Program-made: the position numbers and the translations under genes | Origin: Adiantum capillus-veneris | Lineage: Eukaryota; Streptophyta; Polypodiopsida; Polypodiales; Pteridaceae | Direction: 5' to 3' | Assembly (NCBI GenBank): GCA_014529385.2 | Contig: CM043962.1 | Location: 91,851,180-91,915,179, forward strand | Length of the DNA stretch: 64,000 bases | Notes under the pieces: model-generated | Seen by the model: only the letters and a program-made list of their open reading frames with translations | Told to the model about the DNA's origin: nothing | Databases searched by the model: none | In this document: piece after piece, positions 11,650-22,249 of the stretch | How the letters are laid out: every line of letters starts with the position of its first letter | Position numbering within the stretch: the first letter of the stretch is position 1

Positions 11650-12924
11650 GAAGTTGATTCTTGAAGCCACCATGGTATGGTGTATGACCGCAGATATGGT
11701 GCGTGGCCTTTGGGAGTTAACATACTCCACCATATCCTCAGTTCGGCCCGCATAGAATTGTTGTTTTTTCTCACCAAAATCCATCTTTTTCAAGACAATG
11801 GATTTGAGGTGTAGATCCGAAAACTTGTCTACATATTTTTGAATAGATTCGTAGAGAGAGAGCTTCAAGCTTTGCCATTTCGGTGAGTACCTTGTCTTTG
11901 GCACCGGTAACCAAAAATTGCTTCATGATGGAATCTCTTAAAGCTTTCCATGTTTGTGGAGCTTCATGATTTGCTCGTAGGCTAGACCACCATTGCTTGG
12001 CGGACTTTTGAAAATGCATGGCTACATGACATAGCTTAGAGGACTCCGTGAAGCCCTCATCTCCAAACATCGCATCGAATTGTTGGATAAAGGCCAAGAC
12101 TTTGTCTGTAGCACCAAAAGTGTCATTGTATGTAAGGAAAGAGTTGTTTCCTCCCTCTTTGTACTTTTTGAGCTTGGACGACCTATTCCAAGTGGCATAG
12201 GATTTCCTATGGCCTCTTCTTTTAGGTGGTTCGAGAGCTGCACCATCACTTTCTTCAGAAGAGGAAGAGTATGAGGAGGATGGAGAAGAGGGTGACCTCT
12301 TTCTCGCCTTTTTCTTCCCTTGTTCCTCCTTGTCTGCACCATCACTTTTTTCGTAAGAGGAAGAGGATGAAGAAGATGGAGAAGAGGGTGACCTCTTTCT
12401 CGCCTTTTTCTTCTCATGTTTTCTCTCTTCCCTCTTTAAATTATGGTGTAGAGAAGTATGCGATGGCCTTCTCCATTTAGGGGGTGTTCGAGAGCGTTTT
12501 TCTTGCCGTCTTCGTGGAGCCATCTTCGTCGAGGTGGCAGGAGACTCACTTCTTTCTCTTTCTTTCGGTGGGGGAACTACTGTTGAAACTTGGGTTCTCC
12601 TTTGGGAGGGAGATGCCTCATCAAGTAGTAAGTTTTTGAGACCTTCGTATGGATCCTCCTCTTATTCCCTTATTGGAGAGAGTCCTCTTTTGGAAGTCTC
12701 ACCGGGCGATTTCCTAGGTACTCTCTCTTCTTGGTGGGGAGTTTGGAGAATACCATGGGTGAGGAATTGTTGTAGCACTTCACCTTGGAGGGATGGGTTG
12801 CCCAGGGCTTGTTGAAGCTTAGAAACAAGATAGTTTACAAGCATATGGGCATCATTAGTTACTCTTTCATTAGCAAAATCAAAGCTATCAACATTCATTT
12901 CAATCTCTTTTTCTTTGTCAGCCA
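11650..12924 (-). pseudogene. Chromovirus Gag capsid region
   Basis: The likely start is the ATG at 12924 (MADKEKEIEMNVDSFDF). The frame has a TAA near 12662 and continues to a Lys/Arg/Ser-rich segment and then the capsid domain (FIQQFDAMFGDEGFTES, VAMHFQKSAKQWW, WKALRDSIMKQF), which is Retrotrans_gag-like. The frame shifts near 11780. Within the basic segment a 96-bp tandem duplication (units at 12240 and 12336) repeats KKKARKRSPSSPSSS. Gag forms the particle that packages element RNA. Inactive as it stands. Confidence 0.85.
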
Positions 12925-13574
12925 TACTAGCAAATTTTAGGTGTAAATTTTTACTTGTACTTTGACACTTCAAGCCCTAGTTGCTACTCCTCTTTACCTT
13001 CAAAGATAAGCACTCAAGCATCTATACCTGTGGCTTGAATATTATTAGTTGCAAGGAATAGAAGAGAGGGTTCAGCAGAGCCAAGTTCTTGTCAAGCTTC
13101 TAATAGCTCAATATGGTTAAGCCATAAGCAAGCCCCATAGGACTCCATTATTAAGACCATAGCTCTCGACGGTATCTCCATTAATTGCATAAAGCAGGCG
13201 TGCTTCAAGGATGAAAATTCCCTATTCTACTTACTCTTTTGCAATTAATAACACCAACCATTTGTACCAAGCTTGAGGCAATCATGCAAGATTAATCAAG
13301 GCGCCATTGCTTGGTGCTTGTGTTAGTTAGAGCATGAGTACATTCATCCAAAATCTATTGATGAGGGATTCACATGCACATGTGTTTATACATAAGCGTC
13401 AATCGTTATCAAGCAAGTCAAACAACAAGTAAAAGAAGAGAAAAACACACAATTACCACTCAATTCAATTATTGGTAATCATTGGCGAGGGTAGTGGCCG
13501 TGTAGACTTGCCCAAAGCCAATGATGGAGATGCCTAGAATTGAGTTATACTAATCTAATCCTAAAAGAGTTATG
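12925..13574 (-). other. Chromovirus leader / possible 5' LTR region
   Basis: This stretch lies upstream of the minus-strand gag start and abuts the older Gypsy copy at about 13575, so it should hold the leader and any 5' LTR. I found no convincing primer binding site and no matching second LTR downstream of 8666. No coding signal seen. Confidence 0.35.
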
Positions 13575-16050
13575 AATTGATTAAGTGCTAACTCTCAATC
13601 TTGACGTCTCCTTAATTTTTGGCTTCTTTGTAATCTCTTATTGTGCAAGGTTAAGGGGTCGCAGATTGCAACACATGACACTCTGGAGATATTCACCCCA
13701 ATTGTCTACCAACTTTTGATGAGCATCACATACCCCCACATAACTGAGGTGGGTTGCTTCTGGCATGGAATCACTGGATTCGTCCTCATTTGTGTCCTCT
13801 TCACTCCAAGACACATCATTATAGGAGGTGGTACTTGGCCTTGAGGGTTTTGTTTCCCAAATTAAGCTAATATGCTAGCCAAATTCCCTTTTAAGCTCAT
13901 TATCATTTTTTGTTCAGTCTCTAAGTCACATTGGTCACAATCTTTTGAGGCACTAGTAGCTTGGATGTCATTCATGTCTTCACTCTTCATATCCTCAAAA
14001 GGTATATGTATTACACATAACATTTTCACTGGTGCAACCTGCGGTATTTTGTTTCCCTCAAGTGTTACCCAAGTTGTTCCTCTATTATCCCAAGTGTCTA
14101 TGGTTGCAGCGAGGTGTACCCAATCAACTTTGTCCGATTCAACCATTCGAGGTAGGACATCCATATAAGGAGAGTCTTCCCCAATATCCTCGTCCTTTTT
14201 ACATGTGTAACAATACTTGAAGGAGTTGAGTGAATTGTGGTGTCCAATAGATTGTCAATTATACACTTGTTTTCTAAAAAATGTGCTTGATCGCTTACAA
14301 GATCAACTTGGATGACAAAGTTTTGGAATTGTAAGTAGAAGTGGTTTCTAGAGCAGTCATGCACCATTTTTTCTTGCCTCATCAAAGAACGCTAGATCAA
14401 TAGATTCCTAATAGCTTTTTGTTACAATGTTGACTCCCACACCACCATCAAGGATTCCCTTCATAGTTAACCCTTTACTAGTGATTGGTAGGGCTACATT
14501 ATATTCATCGCCTTCAATGTATTGCCCCAACTTGTTAACATGTATTTCAACAATTGAGATTTCATTTGGTTTGGGTTGTGGGTCCAAGCTTCCTCCTCAA
14601 CTGGGATTTTGTTGAGCCTACTCATTTGTGAAAATTGTGGTAGGCCGACTCTCAATTCTCCATTGAGAAATGCCCAAAGAGCTAGGAATAGCTCTAGATC
14701 CCCGTACAATTTAGACATGGTAGTGGTTATAACTTTTGAATCCATGAAATCTGTTAATTTGGCAATATTCAAGGGTACTTTTTGAGATTCTAGTCCATGA
14801 CCTAAGGCTGGTGAAGATGGGATCTCTAATTCTTCAATGGGGTCAGGTATTCCCTCATTAAAGGTCCTTGGGTCCCATGCCTCGTACAATGTTGTCCCAT
14901 GCGATGGTCCAAAGTTCATAGATGTGGCCCTAGGCATAGCATGTGCAAGGTATGACATGTTATTGCTAACGGGAATGGGCCCCACTTGAATAAGAGCTTG
15001 GATAAGGCCATTATGGAGCATAAGCCCTTGCAATAATTGGGGGTGTAGGAGCTACATGAGCATGAGGGGCAACATGAACATAGGATTGATACAAACTTAT
15101 ATGCATTGTTGTAGGCATTGTGCTACTAGGTAGTGGTGCTTTACTATTAAATGAAGTCCAGTGTGTACTTTTTCCATGCTCATCACTGGGGTAGGCATGG
15201 TAGCCGTAGTGTCTTCGAAAGAAAGATGACTAAATTTGGAAAGGTAAAACTATTTCTTGTGGGCTCAAACTGTACCAAGACTCTAGGTGAAACAACATAT
15301 GAAGGATCCATGGACTCATTGAGGGAGTTTCCATTTGTGATAGGGTTGGTTGTTTGGCCTTTCTCGTATCCAAGAATCTCATAAGACCCCTCAAAGGAAT
15401 GTTAAGCTCCTTGTTCTTCCTCTCCAATTGGACAACCCTATGGATGACATCACAGACCATTTGTTGTCGCTCTTCTAGACTTGTGGCACTAAACGTGGAT
15501 TGTACAACATCTAACCAACCCACATGGTATGTGTAGCCCGTCTACGGGTAATTCAAAGTCTTGGTTTGTAGGCCATACTCCCAATTTTCATTGAGAAATA
15601 CCCTCTCTAAGCTTGGAATGCTAGAGTTTTCCTAAGCGTTGATGAGTACCTTAAGAGGATTTGTCACTAGCTATTTTGGTCGTTTTCACTTGATTTTTCT
15701 TATTTTTTAAAACTTTTTTGATGTGCGTGATGTGGAATAGGTCATGTGATAGCGTGAAATGAGCGTATTGTTTAGAGGAATGTGGTGTGCTTTACAGCAC
15801 ACAATTAGGCTACCCAAAGCTCTCTCGTAACCCCCAAAATAGTTGATTTCTACTTGGGCGTGTAGGCAAAAGGGGAAGTCTAAAGGAGGCTCGTGGAGGG
15901 AAAGGTGAAACCTACATCCCACATGCTTCCTTTTGCCCTTGAGAAATCGTATATATATAAGATGGGATATACTATTCCTTCACTTGAAAGGAATCTATGG
16001 AGGATCCTACTTCCTATAAATATAAATAAAGACCGAGGGCCTTTGGGGCT
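13575..16050 (-). mobile_element. Deleted, decayed copy of the 35.5-49.5 kb Gypsy family
   Basis: Read on the minus strand, this matches pieces of the element at 35527-49456 in order. Leader sequence with the TATA-like CTTATATATATAC is at about 15950. An N-terminal Gag part (MGWLDVVQSTFSATSLEERQ, start about 15523) is at 15523-15230. A segment follows in which 'MNFGPSHGTTLYEAWDPR' is fused directly to GIPDPIEELEIPSSP, deleting the capsid and all zinc knuckles. The end of protease and following acidic region (MVHDCSRNHFYLQF, then MDVLPRMVESDKVDWVHLAA) are at 14385-13862, and the pre-RT spacer is at about 13740-13580. RT and integrase are absent. Many stops and frameshifts. Confidence 0.85.
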
Positions 16051-16389
16051 CTTTCTTTTTCTCACCTACATGGGAACTAGTGACTATAAATGTCGATGTG
16101 GACAAGTTGTTGGAGCTGAAAGTAGTATGCACAAAGACATCCTTTTGGAAATTTAGAGCACCATATTTTGTTGAGCATATTGCAACAGATGGAAAGGTGG
16201 AGGACATGCAAAATGCGAGAAATAACATAGCAACAAGCAATGAAAGAAGACGTATATACCTTTGACTCTCCACAGGGATATTTCTTTGCATGCACATGCT
16301 TTTGGTGCATGTTTGAGCGTCATGACAGACTTCTATATCTTTGTGGATACTGCCATTGTACACTTTTGTGGAGCCATCTTTTGGCTAGT
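16051..16389. other. Unassigned sequence between two retroelements
   Basis: No coding or repeat assignment is supported. It joins the end of the decayed Gypsy copy to the leader of the Copia element. Confidence 0.3.
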
Positions 16390-16814
16390 ACAACAGTCCC
16401 GACCATTTCTGAGACTTGGTTAGGATGATAGCCATTTCTGAGACTTGGCTATACGTTTTGCTGCATAACCTACGTTGTTGAGGGTTGATAGTGTGAGGTT
16501 TTCATTGAGTTGGGTCTTCTCAAATGTGGAGATACCTTAAGTGATACAGGTAGCTGGAGCATCCCTTACAAGGCCTCACTGTAGGATATGTATAGAGTGG
16601 TATAGGTGCTTTTGACACCGAGTTGGCGGTCTATGGTCAGTTTGACAGTTTATGCACCTCAATTGGTCTCTATACAGTGTGCTTTTGAGAGGCATTGCCC
16701 TCTTTTATGCTTTGTGAGTGGCATACTTGGTCATTTTGTCTCGCATTTTGGTTGACATAGTCCCAACTACAAAGGAGACTCTGCCAAAAAAAAATCAGAA
16801 TCGTTTTGTCACCA
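16390..16814 (+). other. Copia leader (5' untranslated region)
   Basis: This region precedes the gag start at 16815. It contains a short tandem repeat of 'ccatttctgagacttgg' (16398 and 16431) and the phrase 'acaaaggagactctgcc' at about 16769, which recurs in other Copia leaders here (25690, 28925, 29422, with variation). The 5' LTR and primer binding site expected upstream were not found, so the element is truncated on its left side. Confidence 0.55.
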
Positions 16815-17784
16815 TGTCTACTAGCAAAGAGCGTGACATTTATGACATAAAGAAGTTTGATGGCACTAATTTTCAGCTTTGGAAGAACCAAATGCATGAT
16901 GTGCATGTCCAAAAGAAGCAAAAGTTGCCTATTGCCTATGCAGCTAGAACTGAAGATATGCACATGAATCAGTTTCAGTGGGAGGAGCTTGATGAGCCAT
17001 GCAAGCCTACGATTAGATTTCACCTTGGTGAGTCGGTCTACTTTTCAGTGTTAGAATGCGAGACTACTCATGCTTTATGGCAGAAATTATGCAACACTTA
17101 CGAAAAGGAGACGGCTAGCAATAAGGTTTTCCTGATGCAAAAACTTTTCAACTTCATATGAAGGAGTTAGCTACTATTGCCAGTCATACCAATGATTTTG
17201 ATTCTCTTTTTGCCCAGATTCGTGCACAGCGCATGACCATTGATGATGAGATAAAAGCAATCTTTTTGCTTTGTTCGTTGCCACTCTCTTAGGACATCTT
17301 TTGCACAGCTATATAGTAACTCTACTCCTAATGGTACGCTAAAGTACAATGATGTTACTAGTACACTTTTGTTAGAGGAGATACGTGGGAAGACCATGAC
17401 TAGCTTATATCATGGTGACAAGCTCATTATGTGCAAAGGGATGATAAGCAATGTAAGGGCCGTTCTTCGCAATGTGAGTCCAAGAAAGAGGGCAATAGAG
17501 ATGCATCAAAGGGTAGATCAAAGTCTTGTGGTCGCCACACTGTTCAATGCCATTATTGTGATAATTTTGGTCATATAAAGAAGGATTGTTATGCTTGGAA
17601 TCATGACGAAGAGAAGGGAAAAGGTAAAGGCAAAGATTATGATGATAAAGAGGAGAAACCAAAGAGTTCGGTTAAGATTAAAGAACTGAACATAGTTCAG
17701 GATGACAATGATGCACAAGACATTAATATGTTGATTGAAAGTAATGATGTCTTTTATGATGCACAGGAAACTCTATCTTTGTAG
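16815..17784 (+). pseudogene. Copia Gag with CCHC zinc knuckle
   Basis: Gag begins with MSTSKERDIYDIKKFDGTNF, typical of Ty1/Copia Gag. The frame is open to 17160, then shifts (continuing as MKELATIASHTNDFDSLF), is interrupted by stops near 17291 and 17312, and shifts again before the nucleocapsid. The zinc knuckle CHYCDNFGHIKKDC (CX2CX4HX4C) lies at about 17548-17590, followed by a Lys-rich stretch and an acidic tail ending at a TAG at 17782. Gag would form the virus-like particle. At least two frameshifts and several stops make this copy non-functional. Confidence 0.9.
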
Positions 17785-19180
17785 AGTTCTATGCCAGCTG
17801 AACTCCTTATTAGTGGTGAAGTATCCCATACATGGATTCTTGATTCGGGTGCTTCGTTGCATATCACACCTCATAGACATTGATTTACTACATACGAGAA
17901 AACCGTATGTTACACTAACTCTCATGACATTGCTGGTGTAGGTGATATTGCCATGGTTATGGAAAATGGAGTAAAGTTTATCATCCGTAATGTGCGTCAT
18001 GTTTCAGCCTTGACACGCAATCTGATTTTGGTTGAATGTCTTGATGACTTGGGTTACAAAGTCACTTTTCATCAGCAGTCTTGGCGTGTTGCGAAGGGTC
18101 ATCTTATTATAGCCCATGGTTCTAAAGTTGGTTCACTTTATCCTCTTTATGTCTCTGATAAAAATAGTGTTCTTTCTACAGCCGAGCTGCCAACCGTTGC
18201 TTTGTGGCATAGCAGGTTAGGACATATGTCAAAGAAGGGAATGAAGAAACTCTCTCGTTTGGGCTACTTACCGTCTTTGTCATTTTTTATTTTCCCTTTT
18301 GTGAGCACTCTCAATATGGAAAGCAAACACAGACACGTTGTATACGTTCTTTTGACAAAGGAAGAAAACCCTTAGAGCTTGTGCACAATGATTTATGTGG
18401 GCCTATGCCTTCTAAATCCCATGGTGGTGCGTCCTATTATGTTACATTGATTGACGATGCAACACGACATGTTTGAGTCTATGCCATGAAGTCTAAAGAT
18501 GAGACTTTTTCTTGCTTCAAGAAGCTCTTACCTAGTGTTGAAACTCAGTCTGAACATAAGTTGAAAGTTTTGCACTGAGACAATGGTGGAAAATATGTCT
18601 CCAAAGTGTTTATAGACTTTGTTCAAGTAGGGGAATTAAGCGTGAGTTTACATCTCCTTATACCCCTGCACAAAATGGTGTTGCAGAATGAATGAATAGG
18701 ACCATCCAAGAGCGGATTATGTCTATGCTATCACAGGCTAATTTACCGCAAGCGTTTTGGACTAAAGCATTATACACATCCGTGTACTTGATCAATAGAT
18801 CACCACATGCTTCATTACAGTTTTGTGTACCTTTGGAGTTATGGTCAAGACATAAATTGTCTTATGGAAAACTCTGCACATTTGGTTGTGAAGCTTATGC
18901 ACATGTACCCAAGGAGTTGCATGCTAAGCTAAATCCTAACTCTAGGAAATGCATCTTCATTGGCTATGGTGTAGATGGTCAATTTGGCTATCATTTATGG
19001 GATCCAAAAAGTCGATCAATGATTTGTAGCAGTGATGTTGTCTTTAATGAAACTAAGATGCATAGAAAACCAGTGAAAGAGGTTGTATTCTGGATGTATC
19101 ACCTCCTATCCAGACAGCTCCTGAGCCACTTACTACACAGGCTAGTAAAAGTTCTGATCAGCCGTGGAGATCTCAAAGAG
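17785..19180 (+). pseudogene. Copia protease and integrase
   Basis: Protease is recognisable by WILDSGASLHITPH near 17834-17875, with the catalytic Asp-Ser-Gly intact and a TGA shortly after. The pre-integrase domain follows (LWHSRLGHMSKKGMKKLSRL near 18203). The integrase core is then seen with LVHNDLCGPM (first Asp), DNGGKYVSKVF (second Asp, preceded by a TGA) and NGVAE followed by a TGA then MNRTIQERIMSML (Glu). The core continues to IFIGYGVDGQFGYHLWDP. Stops and frame changes are spread through the region. Order protease-integrase-RT is the Copia order. Confidence 0.9.
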
Positions 19181-19212
19181 TCTCACATCCCCTCGAACGT
19201 TTTGTTCCAGGC

Positions 19213-20739
19213 GTGGATTTTGTTTTGTCGACAAATAGTGGTGAGCCTTCTTGTTACAAAGAGGTTTGTCTAGCCAATGACAAGGTTCATTGGGAACATG
19301 CTATGAAGAGGGAGTTGTCTAGTATTGCAAAGAACAAAACATGGAAACTTGTTCCGCTGCCAAAAGGTAGGAAAGCATTGCCTTGTAAATGGGTTTACAA
19401 GAAGAAGATTGACAATTACAAAGCTCGTTTAGTGGCCAAAGGTTTCAAGCAAGAATATGGTGTCGATTTTTGGGAAATCTTTTCTCCAGTGGTCAAGATT
19501 ACCACACTGAGAATGTTGCTTGCTTTGGTTGCCACTGAAGATATGGAGCTTGATCAAATGGATGTCATTACAACTTTCTTACATGGTGATCTTGAGGAAG
19601 AGATTTATATGCAGCAACCTGAAGGGTTTGTGCTAAAGGGCAATGAACATTTGGTTTGTAAGCTTCTGAAAAGTCTTTATGGATTGAAGCAATCATCTAG
19701 ACAATGGTATCAAAATTTTGATACATTTATGCATTCCCTTGGCTATAAGCGCAGTAATGAGGATCCATGTCTTTACATGAAAAGTAAACCCAATGGACAG
19801 CTTGTTATACTTATCCTTTATGTAGATGCCATGCTTATTGCTAGTCATTCCAAGAAGGACATTGCTGATTTGAAAACCAAGCTAAAAAGTCAATTTGACA
19901 TGAAAGATTTGGGTGAAGCCAATCACATTTTGGGTATGCACATTACTTGTGACCGTAAGAAGAGGTTGTTGTACCTTTCTCAAAAAGAGTATGTGCACAA
20001 GATTCTTGATCGTTTCAAAATACATGAGGGGAAGGGTTTGAGTAATCCATTGCCTGCATATTTGAAACTTAGCAAGAACGACTATCCCAAATTTGCTGAG
20101 GAAAAGCTGCAATGGCTAAAGTTTCCTTATGCTTCATCTTGTGGTAGTCTCATGTATGCCATGGTGGCTACAAGACCTGACATTGCATATGCAGTGGGAG
20201 TTGTTAGCAGATTTATGTCTAACCTTGGTAAAAAGCATTGGGATGCTATCACGTCGATTCTCAAATACTTGAGTGGCACTGCAGATAGACAATTATGTTA
20301 TGGTCGTGGAGAGTCATCCATTCAAGGATTTGTAGACAACGATTATGTAGGCTGTGTTGACAGCCATAAATCAACAACAGGTTGGATTTACACATTTTCC
20401 GGTTTTGCTATTTCTTGGAGATCCATTCTTCAAGACTGTACATCCATTTCTACCACAGAGGCAGAGTATGTTGCATTGAGTGAGGCATGCAAAGAAGCTA
20501 TTTGGCTTACTCGCCTAGTGAAAGATCTTGGATTAGAGCAGTGTACACCAATTCTTCATTGTGACAGTCAGAGTGTTATTGCCTTGGCTAACAATCCAGT
20601 GTTTCATTCCAGAATAAAACACATTTATGTGCGTTATCGCTTCAGTCGTGAATGCCTGGAAAACAAGTGCCTTAATTTAGTGAAGATTCCTACATCAGAG
20701 AACACAGCGGATGCACCATCAGTTTTAGCACCATCGTGA
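19213..20739 (+). CDS. Copia reverse transcriptase-RNase H frame with altered YVDD box
   Basis: This 508-codon frame is open throughout and covers the Copia RT and RNase H. It begins within the integrase-RT linker, then shows CKWVYKKKIDNYKARLVAKG, LDQMDVITTFLHGDLEEEIY and SLYGLKQSSRQWYQNF. The catalytic box reads ILYVDAMLIA: the second Asp of YVDD is Ala (codon GCC near 19830), which should abolish polymerisation. RNase H shows GFVDNDYVGCVDSHKSTTGW, STTEAEYVALSEACKEAIWL and LHCDSQSVIALANNPVFHSR; the later KHIDVR motif reads KHIYVR. The end NTADAPSVLAPS corresponds to the usual NTAD-(M)-(L)TK. The frame start is unlikely to be a real start because it belongs to a larger broken polyprotein. Inferred inactive despite the open frame. 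Confidence 0.9.
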   Translation: MDFVLSTNSGEPSCYKEVCLANDKVHWEHAMKRELSSIAKNKTWKLVPLPKGRKALPCKWVYKKKIDNYKARLVAKGFKQEYGVDFWEIFSPVVKITTLRMLLALVATEDMELDQMDVITTFLHGDLEEEIYMQQPEGFVLKGNEHLVCKLLKSLYGLKQSSRQWYQNFDTFMHSLGYKRSNEDPCLYMKSKPNGQLVILILYVDAMLIASHSKKDIADLKTKLKSQFDMKDLGEANHILGMHITCDRKKRLLYLSQKEYVHKILDRFKIHEGKGLSNPLPAYLKLSKNDYPKFAEEKLQWLKFPYASSCGSLMYAMVATRPDIAYAVGVVSRFMSNLGKKHWDAITSILKYLSGTADRQLCYGRGESSIQGFVDNDYVGCVDSHKSTTGWIYTFSGFAISWRSILQDCTSISTTEAEYVALSEACKEAIWLTRLVKDLGLEQCTPILHCDSQSVIALANNPVFHSRIKHIYVRYRFSRECLENKCLNLVKIPTSENTADAPSVLAPS

Positions 20740-20801
20740 GTTGATGGGCATTGGATGAAGAGTGGTTTTCTTCCATTCTTATGGTCTCCTACATTGGCCA
20801 T

Positions 20802-21084
20802 CAAGTGGGAGAATGTTAGGTTTAATGGCCATGAGGCCGACCGCCCATCACTAACTGCTACTAACCCTAAGTATACAAGTATACACTTGTGTGAGCCACT
20901 AACACTACGTACAATGTGTGTTGTGCCTTAGTGCATAAGATAGAGAAGAAAGAAAGGGGTCACACACTATGTGTTGGCTCTCCCCCTCCAACCTGTGTGT
21001 GTGGCTATGGTGGTGTGTGTGAGAGTGTGTGTGTGTGTGCGATTCATTTTCCTCTTCTGTTGTGCTCCCAGCTCCACTCCTTCA
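20802..21084 (+). mobile_element. Copia polypurine tract and 3' LTR
   Basis: The purine tract AAGTGGGAGAA ends at 20813 and the LTR starts at 20814 with TGTTAGG. The LTR ends at about 21084 (TTCA), judged by the point where similarity to the minus-strand LTR at 10558-10292 stops before that copy's primer site. Length is about 271 bp. It includes a GT-rich microsatellite at about 20995-21040. The matching 5' LTR in the same orientation is missing. Confidence 0.8.
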
Positions 21085-22230
21085 ACCTTCTACGATTATC
21101 CTTGATACAAGAGAGGATAAGGGTGATAGAGACGAAAGCATGGCAAGCACGTACATGGGCACTTCCTAGAATAGAATGCTACCCATGCATAAGAGAGGGA
21201 AAATGAGTGAGTGGGTAGAGAAGAGATAGATAGAGAGAAGATCGATACGAAGCACTGGGTGCAATCTTGTCCCATACAAGAGTCAACATTTTCCTCTTGC
21301 ACACACATTTTATTTATATATTTTTATCAATACTCAAAAAATAATTAGATCTATCCACCTGGACATAAAAATGATCGTTGCTCATAAAGATGTCTTCACA
21401 AATAAAATACCAATAAACTAGTTATCAATTGCATAGATTATAATTAGACATGCTTTGCTACCTATCACTAATCAATTGTGCTTAGACACACATCAACTAC
21501 ATCCTAATCAAATCAAATCCTAGTATATGCATCTCCATCAAGGAAGCAATTGCCCTCAGTTGCTATATTATTAGTCTACAAATTATCCTTGTCAAAAATA
21601 GTGGTTAAAATTATGTCAAAAATATCATGTATAAAAAGAAAACCTCATAAACTCAAATAGACTAATTTGTTTATGCCTTTGATTATCCACATACTACACA
21701 TGTAGTGTTCCATACCACTAGAATAAACAATATGTTTTGTATTCTAAGGTATCAAGATATCATTGGTCACAATCATTGTTCAATAATCAAGTTGTATTAA
21801 TTCAAAGTCCAAATCCATAAACGTTGTCAACATTAATCATCATAAACCAATTCCAAATCCATATAATCCAAGTGATTTTCATTATATACCCGCATTAACG
21901 AAATCATGCTAGTAGCAATGGTTGCCATCCACTACAACACGATTTTGTGGTGTTGCCTAAACTGGGGAATTGACAAGAATTGGGCGTGTTGCCTAAATCG
22001 GTGAATCAACACTAATGCTACTTAAACCGATGGATCTGCATTGATTGTCATGCTGCCTAAATTGGTGAATATGCACTTATGTTTCTTAAATCAATGGATC
22101 TACACTAAAAAGAGCTATTGTTGCCTAGCCAGTGATCTATGCTAGGATGATAAGCGTACACTACCTAAATAGTCGAATTTATGTACATGTGACCAATAGA
22201 GAAGTTATTATGGCTTCATAATATGAGCGA
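21085..22230. other. Noncoding AT-rich stretch
   Basis: No gene or recognised element. Between about 21950 and 22150 there is a degenerate tandem repeat of 29-40-bp units in which 'gttgcctaaatcggtgaat' alternates with variants such as 'cttaaaccgatggatct'. Confidence 0.5.
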
Positions 22231-22249
22231 GTTTCAGTAAAGATAAGCT

